Below, in pieces: positions 15,225-24,186 of a stretch of 40,826 nucleotides of DNA. The DNA is taken from contig JAUYAK010000016.1 in NCBI GenBank assembly GCA_030693515.1, positions 1-40,826 on the forward strand, read 5' to 3'. The DNA comes from Opitutaceae bacterium. Its GTDB lineage: Bacteria; Verrucomicrobiota; Verrucomicrobiia; Opitutales; Opitutaceae. The notes below the pieces were generated by a model. That model made no database searches, was not told where the DNA came from, and saw only the letters and a program-made list of their open reading frames with translations. Position 1 is the stretch's first letter, and every line of letters starts with the position of its first letter. The position numbers and the translations under genes were made by a program.

Positions 15225-16613
15225 CTAGGGGACGGTGACTCGTCTGGCGGTAGCGCGCGCCGGCTCCGTCCGTTCGAACAGATCGCGGAGCACCCGGCCC
15301 GCGGCTTCGATGATGAGCGGCCCGCACCCATCGGTGCCGGCCCCGGCGACACCGGCCTCGTAGCCGCCGCGGGCTTTCTCGCCGGGGAGGCCGACGTAGT
15401 GGACGCCGTTGCCGTTGGTATAGCCAAGCACCAGGGTCTGCGGAAACGGTGAACGCTCGCGGATGGTCAGGCCGATTTCCGTCATCGGCTCGCCGGGCAG
15501 GCCCACGATCGCAAGCGGGCCGCAGACGATGACCTGAATCTCGGCTGTGACGGTATCGGCTCCCAGACGCAGTTTGGCAGCGGGCGTAAGCGGAAGGTCC
15601 ACCGTGGTGCGCCCGGTCTCAAGCGGCGCGCCGGTGAGCTTCACGGCATGGCGCGCGGCGATCGCGGCCTTGGCTGCAAAGCCTTCAGCCATCACGGCGA
15701 CGGCCGCTTCGCCGCGGCGCCACGGGTTGATGTCGCCGCAGGCACCTTGGAGAAAAATACTCTCGCCACCCAGTGCCGCCGTAATCGCGGGCGCGGCTGC
15801 ACCGGGCCAGTCGGCCGAGATGGCTGGATTCGAAGGATAGATCGAGACCGCGTGGCACGCGGCGTGAAAGAGCGTCGCCAAGGCGCGGTCACCGGCGCCA
15901 CGGACAAGGAGGATCGTCAGGGTGCGGTCTACCGGGCCAAAGGTGGCGCCGCCTTGGAGGACTTCAGGATTCCAGTCGGCATGACCATGGGAGATCACCG
16001 GCGCGGGCCGGACCTCGGCCACGCCCCACGCCGGGGCTCGCGGGCGGCGGTGATGAAGGAACTCACTGATCGCGATCCGCCCGATGGCTAGGCCGGCCGG
16101 TTGGGCGGATTCCGCCGCGCGCCGTGCCGCCTCGACGCTCGCCGTGATCAGTCGTGCCATCCAGCGCACGTAGGGCGGAAATTTGTTTTGCGGCGGCATG
16201 TGGCGGATCGCCCACCAGGTGTCGCGCTCCAGACTCCGATGTCCGCCGCGGTAAACGGGCGCCCATGGCGCGGAGTGCGTGTGGCTCGCGTGGACGAGGA
16301 TATTTTCCGCGGGCATCGCCAGAGCGGTGCCCACGGCGCGGCGCACCTCGTCGCGCGCCGACTCGGAGACATCAACGAGATCCCAGCGAAGGAGCGCGAC
16401 CCGCTTCACGCCGTCCTCCAGCACGAGCGCATGCACAAAAAGCGGATCGAGGATCGCGCCATAGGGTTTGCCGGTCACCCAGTTCAACACCTCGGGCTCG
16501 GGCGTGATGTCGGCGCGGGCCGCCCCGGCGCGCAACGTCTCGGCTGCGCCCGCGGCGATCGCGGCAGAGACAAAAAGCGCGAGGGTGCGCAGCCGCGAGC
16601 GCCAGCCGGTCAT
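15225..16613 (-). CDS. Exported neutral ceramidase-like protein (N-terminal catalytic domain only)
   Basis: Predicted 462-residue secreted protein. Signal peptide MTGWRSRLRTLALFVSAAIAAGA is followed by RAGAARADITP, the usual start of this family. The zinc-site segment ENILVHASHTHSAPW matches the HTHSGP motif of neutral/alkaline non-lysosomal ceramidases. Further matches are LFHAACHAVSIYPSNPAISADWPGAA, IFLQGACGDINP and the C-terminal GLPGEPMTEIGLTI and GYTNGNGVHYVG. It lacks the C-terminal immunoglobulin-like domain of true ceramidases (about 650 residues), as in the many short Verrucomicrobial and Planctomycete homologues whose substrates are not known. Its start is only 9 bp after the TonB receptor stop, so the two are almost certainly co-transcribed. 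Confidence 0.88.
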   Translation of the reverse strand: MTGWRSRLRTLALFVSAAIAAGAAETLRAGAARADITPEPEVLNWVTGKPYGAILDPLFVHALVLEDGVKRVALLRWDLVDVSESARDEVRRAVGTALAMPAENILVHASHTHSAPWAPVYRGGHRSLERDTWWAIRHMPPQNKFPPYVRWMARLITASVEAARRAAESAQPAGLAIGRIAISEFLHHRRPRAPAWGVAEVRPAPVISHGHADWNPEVLQGGATFGPVDRTLTILLVRGAGDRALATLFHAACHAVSIYPSNPAISADWPGAAAPAITAALGGESIFLQGACGDINPWRRGEAAVAVMAEGFAAKAAIAARHAVKLTGAPLETGRTTVDLPLTPAAKLRLGADTVTAEIQVIVCGPLAIVGLPGEPMTEIGLTIRERSPFPQTLVLGYTNGNGVHYVGLPGEKARGGYEAGVAGAGTDGCGPLIIEAAGRVLRDLFERTEPARATARRVTVP

Positions 16614-16622
16614 GGTAAGGTC

Positions 16623-19532
16623 TTAAAAACGCCCGCTCACGCCCGCCACGACCTTGGCCACGACGATGCGGGTCTGGTTCGGGCGATCCTTCGAGCCGAC
16701 CCACGTCTCGGTGATGGGCGATTTGTTGAGGTTCTCGATGTCGCAGAAAATCGCGGTGCGGCGGCTGAGGTTGTAGCGGGTCTTCAGGTTCACCTGCAGC
16801 TTCGGCTCCTGGTAGACGAGGAGCGCGGCGTTGGCGCTGTTGGTGACGAGATACTCGCTGCGCCAGACGGCGTTGAGCCGGATGTTTAAACCGTGCCCGA
16901 GGTAGGTGAGCGCGACGTTGCCGGTCTTGGGGACGAAGCCCGCCACCGTCGAGATCGTGGTCGCGCCGCCGTAGTCGCCCCGCGTGAGCAGCCGCGTGTA
17001 GTTGGCGTAGAAACCAAAGCCGCGCCAAAAGCCCGGCAGAAAGGTGAACTGCTGCTGGTAGGCGAGCTCAAGGCCGCGATACCTCGCGCTGCCGCCGTTG
17101 CGCGTGGTGGTGATGCGGTAGCCGGCATACTGGCCATCGAAACCGTTGCCCGCGCCGCTCCCGACGAACTGGCTGCTGTCGGTAAATTGAAAGTCTTCGA
17201 CCTGCTTCATGAACACGCTCGCCGTGAGCTGACCCACGGGCTCGAAGTAATACTCCAGCGTCGCGTCGAAGTTATCGGAGTATTGCGGCCGGAGCGCGGA
17301 GTTGCGGATGGTGACGGTCTGCGCGACGTCATTGATCGTGTCGGCGGGCATGATATCGTTGAACGACGGGCGGCCGATGCCAGACGAGTAGCTGAGGCGC
17401 GACACGAGGTTGCGCGCCGGCGCATAACGCAGATGCAGGCCGGGAAACACATCGCGGTAGGAGCCCTTGCGGTTGAGGCGGCGGATGACGCCATTGACAG
17501 TCACCGGGCCTTCCGCATCGGTCTCAGTTTTCTCAATGCGCACCCCGCCAAGGATCGAGAGCCCGGCGAATCGCACGTTGCCCATCGCGTAGCCGGCGGT
17601 GACGGTCTCGGTGATGCCGCGGTCGCCGTTGAGGCGCTGCGTGGCGCCGTAGGCAGTGTCCTCACGCCACAGATTCGGGAAGAGCGCCTGATGGCGCGCG
17701 ACGGCGAACGGGTTGGCCCACGGCGGCTGGCGGTAGCCCTCGTTGGAGTCGCTCCACTTCGGCGTCTGGTCGAGGAACTGGCCGAGCGTGCCGAGATCGT
17801 CGGCGTTATTCTGGACGCCGTCGGGGCCGGTGAAGTTGTAACGGCGGGAAAAGTTGTCGAGCTGGCGCTCCTGCCGGCGGATGACGCCGCCGAGCTTCAC
17901 GAAAGCCGGGACGCCGAGGTTGAGCACCTTCTTCGCGTTAAGCTTGGCAGTGCGAATCTCGTCCTCGCCCATGCGGTCGAGCTGGGTGAGGAGGAGCGTG
18001 TTGTAGTTGGCGAGATTCATGAAGTCGGGGCCGGCGGTGTGGGCGTATTTGGGCCACTTCAGGCTCTCGCGCCGATCGATCGTGAAGCCGATGCCGGGCA
18101 GGCGGTAGGTGACCTGGCCCTTGGGCCGCGACTGAAAGTGCCGACCGTCGGGCGCGTAGTCGTAATACGTCTGCGAGTTGGACCAGCTCACGCCGTAGTC
18201 GATCTCCAGGCCGGGAAACCGGTGGCGGACCGTCGGCACAAACTGGAGCGTGCGGCCGGATTTATCGTCGGTGGTGAGCGTCATGACGCTCGACGAGTTG
18301 GCGTTGGGCAGGACCTCCTGGAAAAAGCTGGTGTAGCCCGGGCGGAAGTTGGCGACCGCTGCGGTGGTGCCGAGCACCATGGCGCGCGTGTCGTTGGTCT
18401 CGTGGAACCAGTTGTAGGCGGTGTTGAGCGAGAGGACGGTGGTCTCGCTGAGCTTGTATTCGATCTTGGCGCCGGTCGCGAGGCGCGTGCGCGGCGCGCC
18501 GGCCGGGCGCGGCACGGTGATGTTCTGGGTGTAGTAGGGCTCGACTAGCGAGTTTTGGAAATTCGCGAGTGCCGCGGTGTCGCCGCCCGGCTGCGAGTGG
18601 TAGGTAAAGTTGAGCGAGACGCCGATGCGTTTCTCCGCCCCGAGCCGATCCGCGTAGGAAAAGTTCAGCGAAGGGCCGACGTTGTTGACTGGCTCGCGGA
18701 GCCAGTTGTCGGAGCGCGTGTAGTATTTGGGCCGCCACACGCCGCCGACCGAGTAGAGGAAGACGCGCGGCTGGTTGCGATCGAAGGCGCTCTTCGAGAC
18801 GATGTTCACGTTGCCGCCGATGGAGTCGGCGTCCATGTCCGGCGTCGGGGCCTTGGTGACCTCGATGGTCTCGATGTTGTTGAGCGAGGCCTGCTCAAAC
18901 TCGAAGGTGCGGCCGGCGCCGGCGGACTGCGAGCTAGCCATGCGGTCGCCGTCCATCGTGACCGAGTTGAGCGCGCCATCGATGCCGCGGATCTGCACCG
19001 AACGCACGTCGGCGCCGACATAGACGGCGGTGATGCCGGGGAGCTGCTGGAGGAAATCGCCGATGTTGCCGTCGGCGACGTTGCCGAAGGAATCGGAGGC
19101 GACGACGTTCTTCACATTGGGCGCCTCCCGCTGCCGCGTGATCGCGGCGGCGCCGCCTTCGCGCGGGCCGGAGACGGTGACGGCGTCGAGCTTGTAGATG
19201 CCGGCATTGAGCGCGATATCCTGGGTCAGGCGCACGCCGGCGCGCACATCGACGGCCACCCGCTCGACCTCCAGGCCAGTGTAGCGCACGACGAGCGTCG
19301 CGAGTCCCGGCGCGAGGGACAGCTCGTAACGCCCTTCGCGATCGGTGACAGCGGATTTCCCGGAGCCCTCGACGGCCACCTCGGCCCCTTCAAGGAAAAC
19401 CGATGTGGCGACATTGCGCACCTGGCCGACGACGAGGCCCGCCGACTGGGCAAAAGCGGAAGCCGCGGCGAAGAGCAGGCCGGCCAACCCCGCGAAACGA
19501 GCAACCCGAAACAAGGCGAGTGGAGTGATCAT
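16623..19532 (-). CDS. TonB-dependent outer-membrane receptor with a carboxypeptidase-regulatory-like N-terminus
   Basis: Predicted 969-residue outer-membrane transporter. Signal peptide (to about residue 28, ASAFAQ) leads to a carboxypeptidase-D-regulatory-like domain (residues about 30-115: GQVRNVATSVFLEGAEVAVEG, VTDREGRYELSLAPG). The plug follows, with SFGNVADGNIGDFLQQLPG, VQIRGIDGALNSVTMDG and VTKAPTPDMDADSIGGNVN. That order is typical of the TIGR01782-type receptors of Xanthomonas and Caulobacter, usually linked to glycan or complex organic substrates. The barrel fills the rest and ends in GVSGRF with a C-terminal Phe. No TonB, ExbB or ExbD genes are in the window. It heads a same-strand series running to 9183 and diverges from the sulfatase across 200 bp. 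Substrate unknown. Confidence 0.93.
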   Translation of the reverse strand: MITPLALFRVARFAGLAGLLFAAASAFAQSAGLVVGQVRNVATSVFLEGAEVAVEGSGKSAVTDREGRYELSLAPGLATLVVRYTGLEVERVAVDVRAGVRLTQDIALNAGIYKLDAVTVSGPREGGAAAITRQREAPNVKNVVASDSFGNVADGNIGDFLQQLPGITAVYVGADVRSVQIRGIDGALNSVTMDGDRMASSQSAGAGRTFEFEQASLNNIETIEVTKAPTPDMDADSIGGNVNIVSKSAFDRNQPRVFLYSVGGVWRPKYYTRSDNWLREPVNNVGPSLNFSYADRLGAEKRIGVSLNFTYHSQPGGDTAALANFQNSLVEPYYTQNITVPRPAGAPRTRLATGAKIEYKLSETTVLSLNTAYNWFHETNDTRAMVLGTTAAVANFRPGYTSFFQEVLPNANSSSVMTLTTDDKSGRTLQFVPTVRHRFPGLEIDYGVSWSNSQTYYDYAPDGRHFQSRPKGQVTYRLPGIGFTIDRRESLKWPKYAHTAGPDFMNLANYNTLLLTQLDRMGEDEIRTAKLNAKKVLNLGVPAFVKLGGVIRRQERQLDNFSRRYNFTGPDGVQNNADDLGTLGQFLDQTPKWSDSNEGYRQPPWANPFAVARHQALFPNLWREDTAYGATQRLNGDRGITETVTAGYAMGNVRFAGLSILGGVRIEKTETDAEGPVTVNGVIRRLNRKGSYRDVFPGLHLRYAPARNLVSRLSYSSGIGRPSFNDIMPADTINDVAQTVTIRNSALRPQYSDNFDATLEYYFEPVGQLTASVFMKQVEDFQFTDSSQFVGSGAGNGFDGQYAGYRITTTRNGGSARYRGLELAYQQQFTFLPGFWRGFGFYANYTRLLTRGDYGGATTISTVAGFVPKTGNVALTYLGHGLNIRLNAVWRSEYLVTNSANAALLVYQEPKLQVNLKTRYNLSRRTAIFCDIENLNKSPITETWVGSKDRPNQTRIVVAKVVAGVSGRF

Positions 19533-19732
19533 GGTTTAATCGTGTGCTAGCAAGGACAGTGCCTTTGTAACCGCAGCGTCACTTTAATGCGCCCGAGTGC
19601 CAACGGAAATCCTGCGGCTAAAAATTCCACGTGAGAGGTTGCGCGCCGCGCCAACAAACAACCAAAATCCGGACTCCCTCAACGCCCGGACCACACGCCA
19701 CTCTGGCAAAACCACCTGGCGAGAAACCCCTC
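19533..19732. promoter_or_regulatory. Divergent intergenic region between TonB receptor and sulfatase
   Basis: Two hundred bases separate the divergent starts and must contain the promoters for both. The part near the receptor (19533-19625) is more AT-rich than its surroundings. I see an 8-bp palindrome TGCTAGCA at about 19547-19554, but no confident -35/-10 pair or known operator. Confidence 0.35.
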
Positions 19733-21184
19733 ATGCCCTCATCCCCCATGCGCCCTGCCCGCCTTTCGCTCTTCCTGCTGCTCGCCCTGCCGTTGTTTTC
19801 CGCCACACCGCGTCCGCCCAACATCGTCGTGATCTTCACCGACGACCAAGGCTACGGCGATGTCGGCGTGTTCGGCGCGAAGGGCTATACCACCCCGCAC
19901 CTCGACAGCCTTGCGCGGGACGGCGTGAAGTTCACCAACTTTCACGTGGCACAGGCAGTGTGCTCGGCCTCGCGCGCCGCGCTGCTCACCGGCTGCTACC
20001 CGAATCGCATCGGTATCCACGGCGCGCTCGGGCCCGGCGCCACGCACGGCCTGAATACCGCCGAAACCACCCTCGCGGAGATGCTCAAAGCGCGCGGCTA
20101 CGCGACCGGCATGGCGGGCAAGTGGCACCTCGGCAGCCGCGAGCCTTTCCTGCCCAACCGCCACGGCTTCGACGAGTCGTTCGGCCTGCCCTACTCCAAC
20201 GACATGTGGCCGCACCACCCCGAGGCCAAAGCCGGCACCTACCCCAAGCTGCCCCTGCTCGAAGACGGCAAAGTCATCGACGACGAGGTCACGCCCGAGG
20301 ATCAGACGCAGCTCACGACACGCTTCACGGAACGCGCGGTGGCGTTCATCGAGCGCAACAAGGCACAGCCGTTCTTTTTCTATCTCGCGCACCCGATGCC
20401 CCACGTCCCGCTCTACGTCAGCGACAAATTCAAGGGCAAGTCGCAGCAGGGCCTCTACGGCGATGTAATCATGGAGATCGACTGGTCGGTCGGCGAAGTC
20501 CTGCGAACTTTGGAAAAACACGGCCTCGCACAAGACACCCTCGTCATCTTCACCAGCGACAACGGCCCGTGGCTGAGCTACGGCAACCACGCCGGCAGCG
20601 CCGGCCCGCTCCGCGAAGGCAAAGGCACCGCGTGGGAAGGAGGCACGCGCGTGCCCTGTCTCATGCGCTGGCCCGGCCGCCTGCCTGCTGGAATCGTGAG
20701 CGATGATTTCGTGATGACGATCGACCTCCTGCCGACGTTGGCCCGGCTCACTGGCGCCAAGCTGCCCGAGTTGCCCATCGATGGTTTGGATGTGTGGCCG
20801 CTCCTCTCCCGTCAGCCGGGAGCAAAGAACCCGCACGCGGGCTACGGGATGTGGTATGCGCAAAATGAGCTGCAAGCGGTCGTGAGCGGCGATGGCCGCT
20901 GGAAGCTCGTCCTCCCCCACCGTTACCGCTCTCTCGGCGGCAAGCCCGGCGGCCGGGACGGCCTCCCGGTAAAATACGAGAACCGCACGCTGGAGGCACC
21001 CCTCCTCTACGATCTGCAAGCCGACCTCGGCGAGCAGCGCGATGTTGCGGCTGCCCATCCGGCTGTCGTGCAGCGCCTGCAGGCCTTTGCGGAGGCGTGC
21101 CGCGACGATCTCGGCGACTCGCTGACCAAGCGCACCGGCCGCGGCGCCCGGGAACCGGGACGAGTCGGGGCCACTAAAAAATAG
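19733..21184 (+). CDS. Exported type I sulfatase (formylglycine-dependent)
   Basis: Predicted 483-residue sulfatase. A signal peptide covers the first 25 residues ([19 protein letters not shown] follows a short leader; the ATG at 19748 is an equally good start). The metal strand [11 protein letters not shown] (Asp37, Asp38) is followed by the activation motif CSASR with Cys77, to be oxidised to formylglycine. Downstream are GMAGKWHLG with the active-site Lys/His, [12 protein letters not shown], and [12 protein letters not shown], with the metal-binding Asp and Asn. The family hydrolyses sulfate esters on polysaccharides or small molecules. The maturase (FGE or anSME) is not encoded here. The third position of the motif is Ala rather than the more common Pro, which both maturase classes tolerate. 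It diverges from the TonB receptor, suggesting a shared role in uptake of sulfated substrates. Confidence 0.93.
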   Translation: MPSSPMRPARLSLFLLLALPLFSATPRPPNIVVIFTDDQGYGDVGVFGAKGYTTPHLDSLARDGVKFTNFHVAQAVCSASRAALLTGCYPNRIGIHGALGPGATHGLNTAETTLAEMLKARGYATGMAGKWHLGSREPFLPNRHGFDESFGLPYSNDMWPHHPEAKAGTYPKLPLLEDGKVIDDEVTPEDQTQLTTRFTERAVAFIERNKAQPFFFYLAHPMPHVPLYVSDKFKGKSQQGLYGDVIMEIDWSVGEVLRTLEKHGLAQDTLVIFTSDNGPWLSYGNHAGSAGPLREGKGTAWEGGTRVPCLMRWPGRLPAGIVSDDFVMTIDLLPTLARLTGAKLPELPIDGLDVWPLLSRQPGAKNPHAGYGMWYAQNELQAVVSGDGRWKLVLPHRYRSLGGKPGGRDGLPVKYENRTLEAPLLYDLQADLGEQRDVAAAHPAVVQRLQAFAEACRDDLGDSLTKRTGRGAREPGRVGATKK

Positions 21185-21216
21185 TCGGCTGCGCAATGCC
21201 GGTGCCCTACCCCAGC

Positions 21217-21993
21217 CTATACAAACTCGAAGTCCGCCACGACCGTGTGGTGATCGCTCGCGGGCGTGGGGACGACTTGGCGGGCCACAGAGCGCAGGGC
21301 GGCGTTGTGAAAGATATGGTCGAGCACGAACGGCCGGCGGCGCCACGTGGTCTCGCGGTCCTGCACGGTCTGAAAACCGCACGCCGCGAACTGCTCGACG
21401 AGCGAGCCGTGCCGGCTGACGTTGAAGTCGCCGCCGAGCACGCAGGGCCCCCGGACCGTCCCGAGCTGCTGCGCCACCCGCAGGCGCTGGCCGGGGTGCT
21501 CCTCGCTGCTCGCGCCCAGCATGAAGAAAGCGAGCAGATGGGTGTTCAGCAGCTGGAGCTCGCGGCCGTGCAGCGTCGTGCGCGCGCCGATCAGCAGGCG
21601 GTCGGTCGGCGTGGTTTTCTTGCCGTAGAAATCAAACTCGATCGGCGGCGACGGCAGTTCGACGCGCATCAGATCGCGCAGCGGCGTGCGGGAAAAGATC
21701 GCGAGCCCGATGCCGAACGGCAGCTCGCGCGGATCGGCCTGGGGGTAACTGAAGACGCCGTCGTAGCCGGCCAACTCGGCCCGGAGGCGGGTGTAGTTCG
21801 GCGGCGGCTCCACTTGTGCGCCGCCGGGTGCCGCCTGCTCGACTTCCTGCAGCAAAATGATGTCGGCCCCGTGGCGCTTAATCTCCGCCACCGTGTCCTC
21901 GATGCGGATCGGAGCGCGGTCCGGCGCCGCGTCGTCCCAGACCCGGCCGAATTGCATGTTGAACTGGAGGACCCGGAATCGGCTCATTGGCAT
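21217..21993 (-). CDS. Endonuclease/exonuclease/phosphatase (EEP, DNase I-fold) family protein
   Basis: Predicted 258-residue protein with the DNase I/exonuclease III fold. Motifs in order are LQFNMQFG, ADIILLQEVE (metal-binding Glu), GLAIFSRTPL, LQLLNTHLLAF, GDFNVSRHG (Asp and Asn) and the C-terminal DHIFHN and ASDHHTVVADF (catalytic His pair). No signal peptide is visible, so it is probably cytoplasmic. Members cleave DNA, RNA, lipids or phosphoinositides, and specificity cannot be deduced. An alternative ATG at 21987 shortens it by two residues. It is convergent with the sulfatase (32 bp apart) and follows a small exported protein at 13 bp, so the two may be co-transcribed. Confidence 0.88.
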   Translation of the reverse strand: MPMSRFRVLQFNMQFGRVWDDAAPDRAPIRIEDTVAEIKRHGADIILLQEVEQAAPGGAQVEPPPNYTRLRAELAGYDGVFSYPQADPRELPFGIGLAIFSRTPLRDLMRVELPSPPIEFDFYGKKTTPTDRLLIGARTTLHGRELQLLNTHLLAFFMLGASSEEHPGQRLRVAQQLGTVRGPCVLGGDFNVSRHGSLVEQFAACGFQTVQDRETTWRRRPFVLDHIFHNAALRSVARQVVPTPASDHHTVVADFEFV

Positions 21994-22006
21994 CGCCCGG
22001 TCCCGC

Positions 22007-22576
22007 TCACTTGAGCACCGCGGGGGTGCCGCCCGCCGGCGTCACCCGGCCCGTCGCCGCGACGGACTCCGGCTCGGCGGGATTCTTGCGGAAGACGAAG
22101 CGGTTGATCTTCGTGGTGGTCGCCTTGTCGAGGGCGGGAAATCGCGCCATGTTGGAGACGCTCGCGGCGGTCAGGCTGTCTTGGTATTTTGCCACCGTCG
22201 GCGGCTTCTTGGTGTCTTCGCTGGTCGAGATCCCCGCCGGCTTGTGATTGTGCGCGCTGAGCGGCTGCTCGGACTTCTCCGGCCGGCGTGAATCTTTCTC
22301 GCGGATGTTCTTCTCGCGCGTCTCGGTCACGTCGATCGCGGCGCGGCGCTCGCCGACGATCGCGGGCTTCTTATCGACCACCGTCTTCTCGACGCGTTTG
22401 TCCTGCACCGTGGAAGTCTGGTCGGCCGGATTCCGCTTGTCGGGGGCCACGCTGCCCGCCGGAGCAAACGGCGCGTTGCGCTGCGTGTAGTCGATCGGCG
22501 TGGTCGCATCCGCCGCGCCCGCGATCGCGGCGCAGCCCAAGGCCGCGAGAAAAACAAAGAGTCCGGCCGGTTTCAT
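22007..22576 (-). CDS. Exported hydrophilic protein, hypothetical
   Basis: Predicted 189-residue protein. The ATG at 22576 opens a signal peptide (MKPAGLFVFLAALGCAAIAGAAD); an upstream ATG at 22588 would add four residues. The mature part is strongly hydrophilic, Lys/Glu/Thr/Pro-rich and probably disordered: VEKTVVDKKPAIVGERRAAID, ETREKNIREKDSRRPEKSEQ. A more ordered C-terminus contains MARFPALDKATTTKINRFVFRKN. The N-terminal TPIDYTQRNAPFAPAGSVAP and repeated V-x-D/E-K-x-V elements are reminiscent of Verrucomicrobial surface proteins found in several copies, but I recognise no family. It lies 13 bp upstream of the EEP gene on the same strand. Confidence 0.65.
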   Translation of the reverse strand: MKPAGLFVFLAALGCAAIAGAADATTPIDYTQRNAPFAPAGSVAPDKRNPADQTSTVQDKRVEKTVVDKKPAIVGERRAAIDVTETREKNIREKDSRRPEKSEQPLSAHNHKPAGISTSEDTKKPPTVAKYQDSLTAASVSNMARFPALDKATTTKINRFVFRKNPAEPESVAATGRVTPAGGTPAVLK

Positions 22577-22664
22577 GGCGTGATGCACGACACGACGCAG
22601 CTAGGCGGCGCAAGTCCCATGCCGCAACCCCTTATTCGGGCGGACGGGCACGACGGGCGTCTGG

Positions 22665-22729
22665 GGGAGCGAGCTGGCTCGCGACCCACCGCGACTCGGC
22701 CCGCGAATGTCGCGAGCCAGCTCGCTCCC
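22665..22729. repeat. Perfect inverted pair of REP-like hairpins
   Basis: Twenty-base arms (22665-22684 and 22710-22729) are perfectly complementary across a 25-base spacer. Each arm is itself a hairpin (GCGAGC-TG-GCTCGC; 22669-22682 and 22712-22725) preceded by GGGA/GGAG. The layout and even the sequence resemble the REP sequences of Pseudomonas (GGGAGCGGGCTTGCCCGC). It fills the gap between the ThyX-like gene end and the small exported protein start. Confidence 0.75.
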
Positions 22730-22757
22730 ACAGGAAAGCCAGCCACGGCGCCGCGCC

Positions 22758-24104
22758 TCACTCCGGCTCCGCTGTGCCCTCGACCACCCAGTCGCGCGCC
22801 TCGGGCACCTGCGCGAGAAAGCCCTTGAGCGCCGCGCTCAGGTGCTCGGCGTAGCGGAAATGCGCGCCCATGCCGGTGCGCAGTTCGGCCTCGTAGATGA
22901 ACTTGTCCGCGTGCGTGCTGTGCTCAAACGGCGTCTGCGCACCAAGGAGCAGCGAGTAAACATAGGCCGGCGACCCGCGGGCCATCAGCTCGCGCGTCAG
23001 CTCAAGTTGATCCGCCAGCAGCGCGGCGTGCGCTGCGTGACTGATCTCGGGCGGCAAATAGAAGCCGGCCTGGATGAGGGGCGTGCAGCGGTGGCCGGTG
23101 CGGTGGCGGTTGAGGTCGCGCAGCTCGGCGATCGCCATGTTGTTCCAGGCAAAGGCCACGCGCATCCGGCGCGTCGCCAGGCCCTGCTGGCCGTAGCGGT
23201 TGGCGCGGTGCCGCAGCGCCTCGGGGATGGGCTGCGGCTCGGGCAAAAAGGGCGGTGTCGCACGGTCAACGTGCACCCAGACTTCGTCGGCGAGCGGTGC
23301 GGCGGAAAGGCGTTCGCGGCCGAGCGCGAGGGACCAGTCGAGCTCTTGCTGCGCCTGCTCCTGGAAGGATTTTTCCGCGAAGCTGTGCCGCATGAGCCGT
23401 GGCGACTGCTTGAGCAGCTCGTCGCGGATGAGCTTCGCCGCGGCGCGTGCCTCGGGCTGGGGCAGAGAGTCGAGGTGCTTCACGGTCGTCGCCCACATGC
23501 GCGAGGTCTGCACGAGGCCGACATTGGTGCGCGTGGCCAGCGGGATGAAGTAGCGCGCGCGATCGAGCGCGTAGTTTTTGCGCAGGCGCGTGACGACCGC
23601 GGGCTTGGCATCCGCCGGCAGGCGCACGCGTCCCGGCTCGGCCGTGGCGAGCGCATCGAGCCGCGCATACTCGGCGTGATAGGCGGCAAAGGAGCGCGCG
23701 AGAATATCCTGCCAGCGCGGCGCAAGATCGGCGGGGAGGCCCAGTTCCTCGGCCGAGGGGACGTTGGCCGCGTCCATCGTGATGTAGCGCGTGCTCGACT
23801 CCTGCCCGTCGGCCATGGTGGCGATCTCAAAAAATTTGTAGGCGAGCCACATCGACACGTCGTCGAGCGCCACCGCGAGGCCGCCGGTGAGCCCGCCGAT
23901 GGAGGCGTGCCCGTAGTCCACAAAGTTGAGGATGCGGTCGATCGAGGCGTCGGGGTTGGCGAGATCGACCTTGGAGAGAATCGTGTGGATGCCTTGGTTG
24001 CTGCGCGAATAGCGCGCGAGCACGGAGGCGAGCAGCTCGGGCGTGACCTTGGGGCAATCGGCGGCGGTGGGCGGAGGGACGAGGGCGAGACCGGTGATTC
24101 TCAT
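22758..24104 (-). CDS. thyX: Long ThyX-like protein (FAD-dependent thymidylate synthase family)
   Basis: Predicted 448-residue soluble protein, about twice the size of ordinary ThyX (220-300). The first half has HASIGGLTG and QESSTRY (residues 101-107), matching the substrate-binding E-x-S-x-RY part of ThyX. The second half has ELRDLNRHRTGHR (327-339), matching the FAD/dUMP RHR element, then QTPFEHSTHADKFIYEAELRTG. So the two pieces that sit together in the classical RHRx7S region lie in opposite halves here, suggesting a tandem-domain form in which each half keeps part of the site. ThyX methylates dUMP using methylenetetrahydrofolate and FADH2; whether this long form does so is not certain. 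It has its own transcript direction with the upstream TPR membrane gene (82 bp gap). Confidence 0.8.
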   Translation of the reverse strand: MRITGLALVPPPTAADCPKVTPELLASVLARYSRSNQGIHTILSKVDLANPDASIDRILNFVDYGHASIGGLTGGLAVALDDVSMWLAYKFFEIATMADGQESSTRYITMDAANVPSAEELGLPADLAPRWQDILARSFAAYHAEYARLDALATAEPGRVRLPADAKPAVVTRLRKNYALDRARYFIPLATRTNVGLVQTSRMWATTVKHLDSLPQPEARAAAKLIRDELLKQSPRLMRHSFAEKSFQEQAQQELDWSLALGRERLSAAPLADEVWVHVDRATPPFLPEPQPIPEALRHRANRYGQQGLATRRMRVAFAWNNMAIAELRDLNRHRTGHRCTPLIQAGFYLPPEISHAAHAALLADQLELTRELMARGSPAYVYSLLLGAQTPFEHSTHADKFIYEAELRTGMGAHFRYAEHLSAALKGFLAQVPEARDWVVEGTAEPE

Positions 24105-24186
24105 GCAGCGGGGACGATGGCCGCAAAGAGGGAGCCGGGGAGCAAGACGCGAAAGCGCCGCGCGCGCAGGAACCGGCCGCGCGGCG

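Noticed and set aside
19543-19640. Possible promoter boxes (TTGGCA, TTACAA) upstream of the TonB receptor
   Set aside because: No correctly spaced -10 element accompanies either box, so a promoter call would be guesswork.
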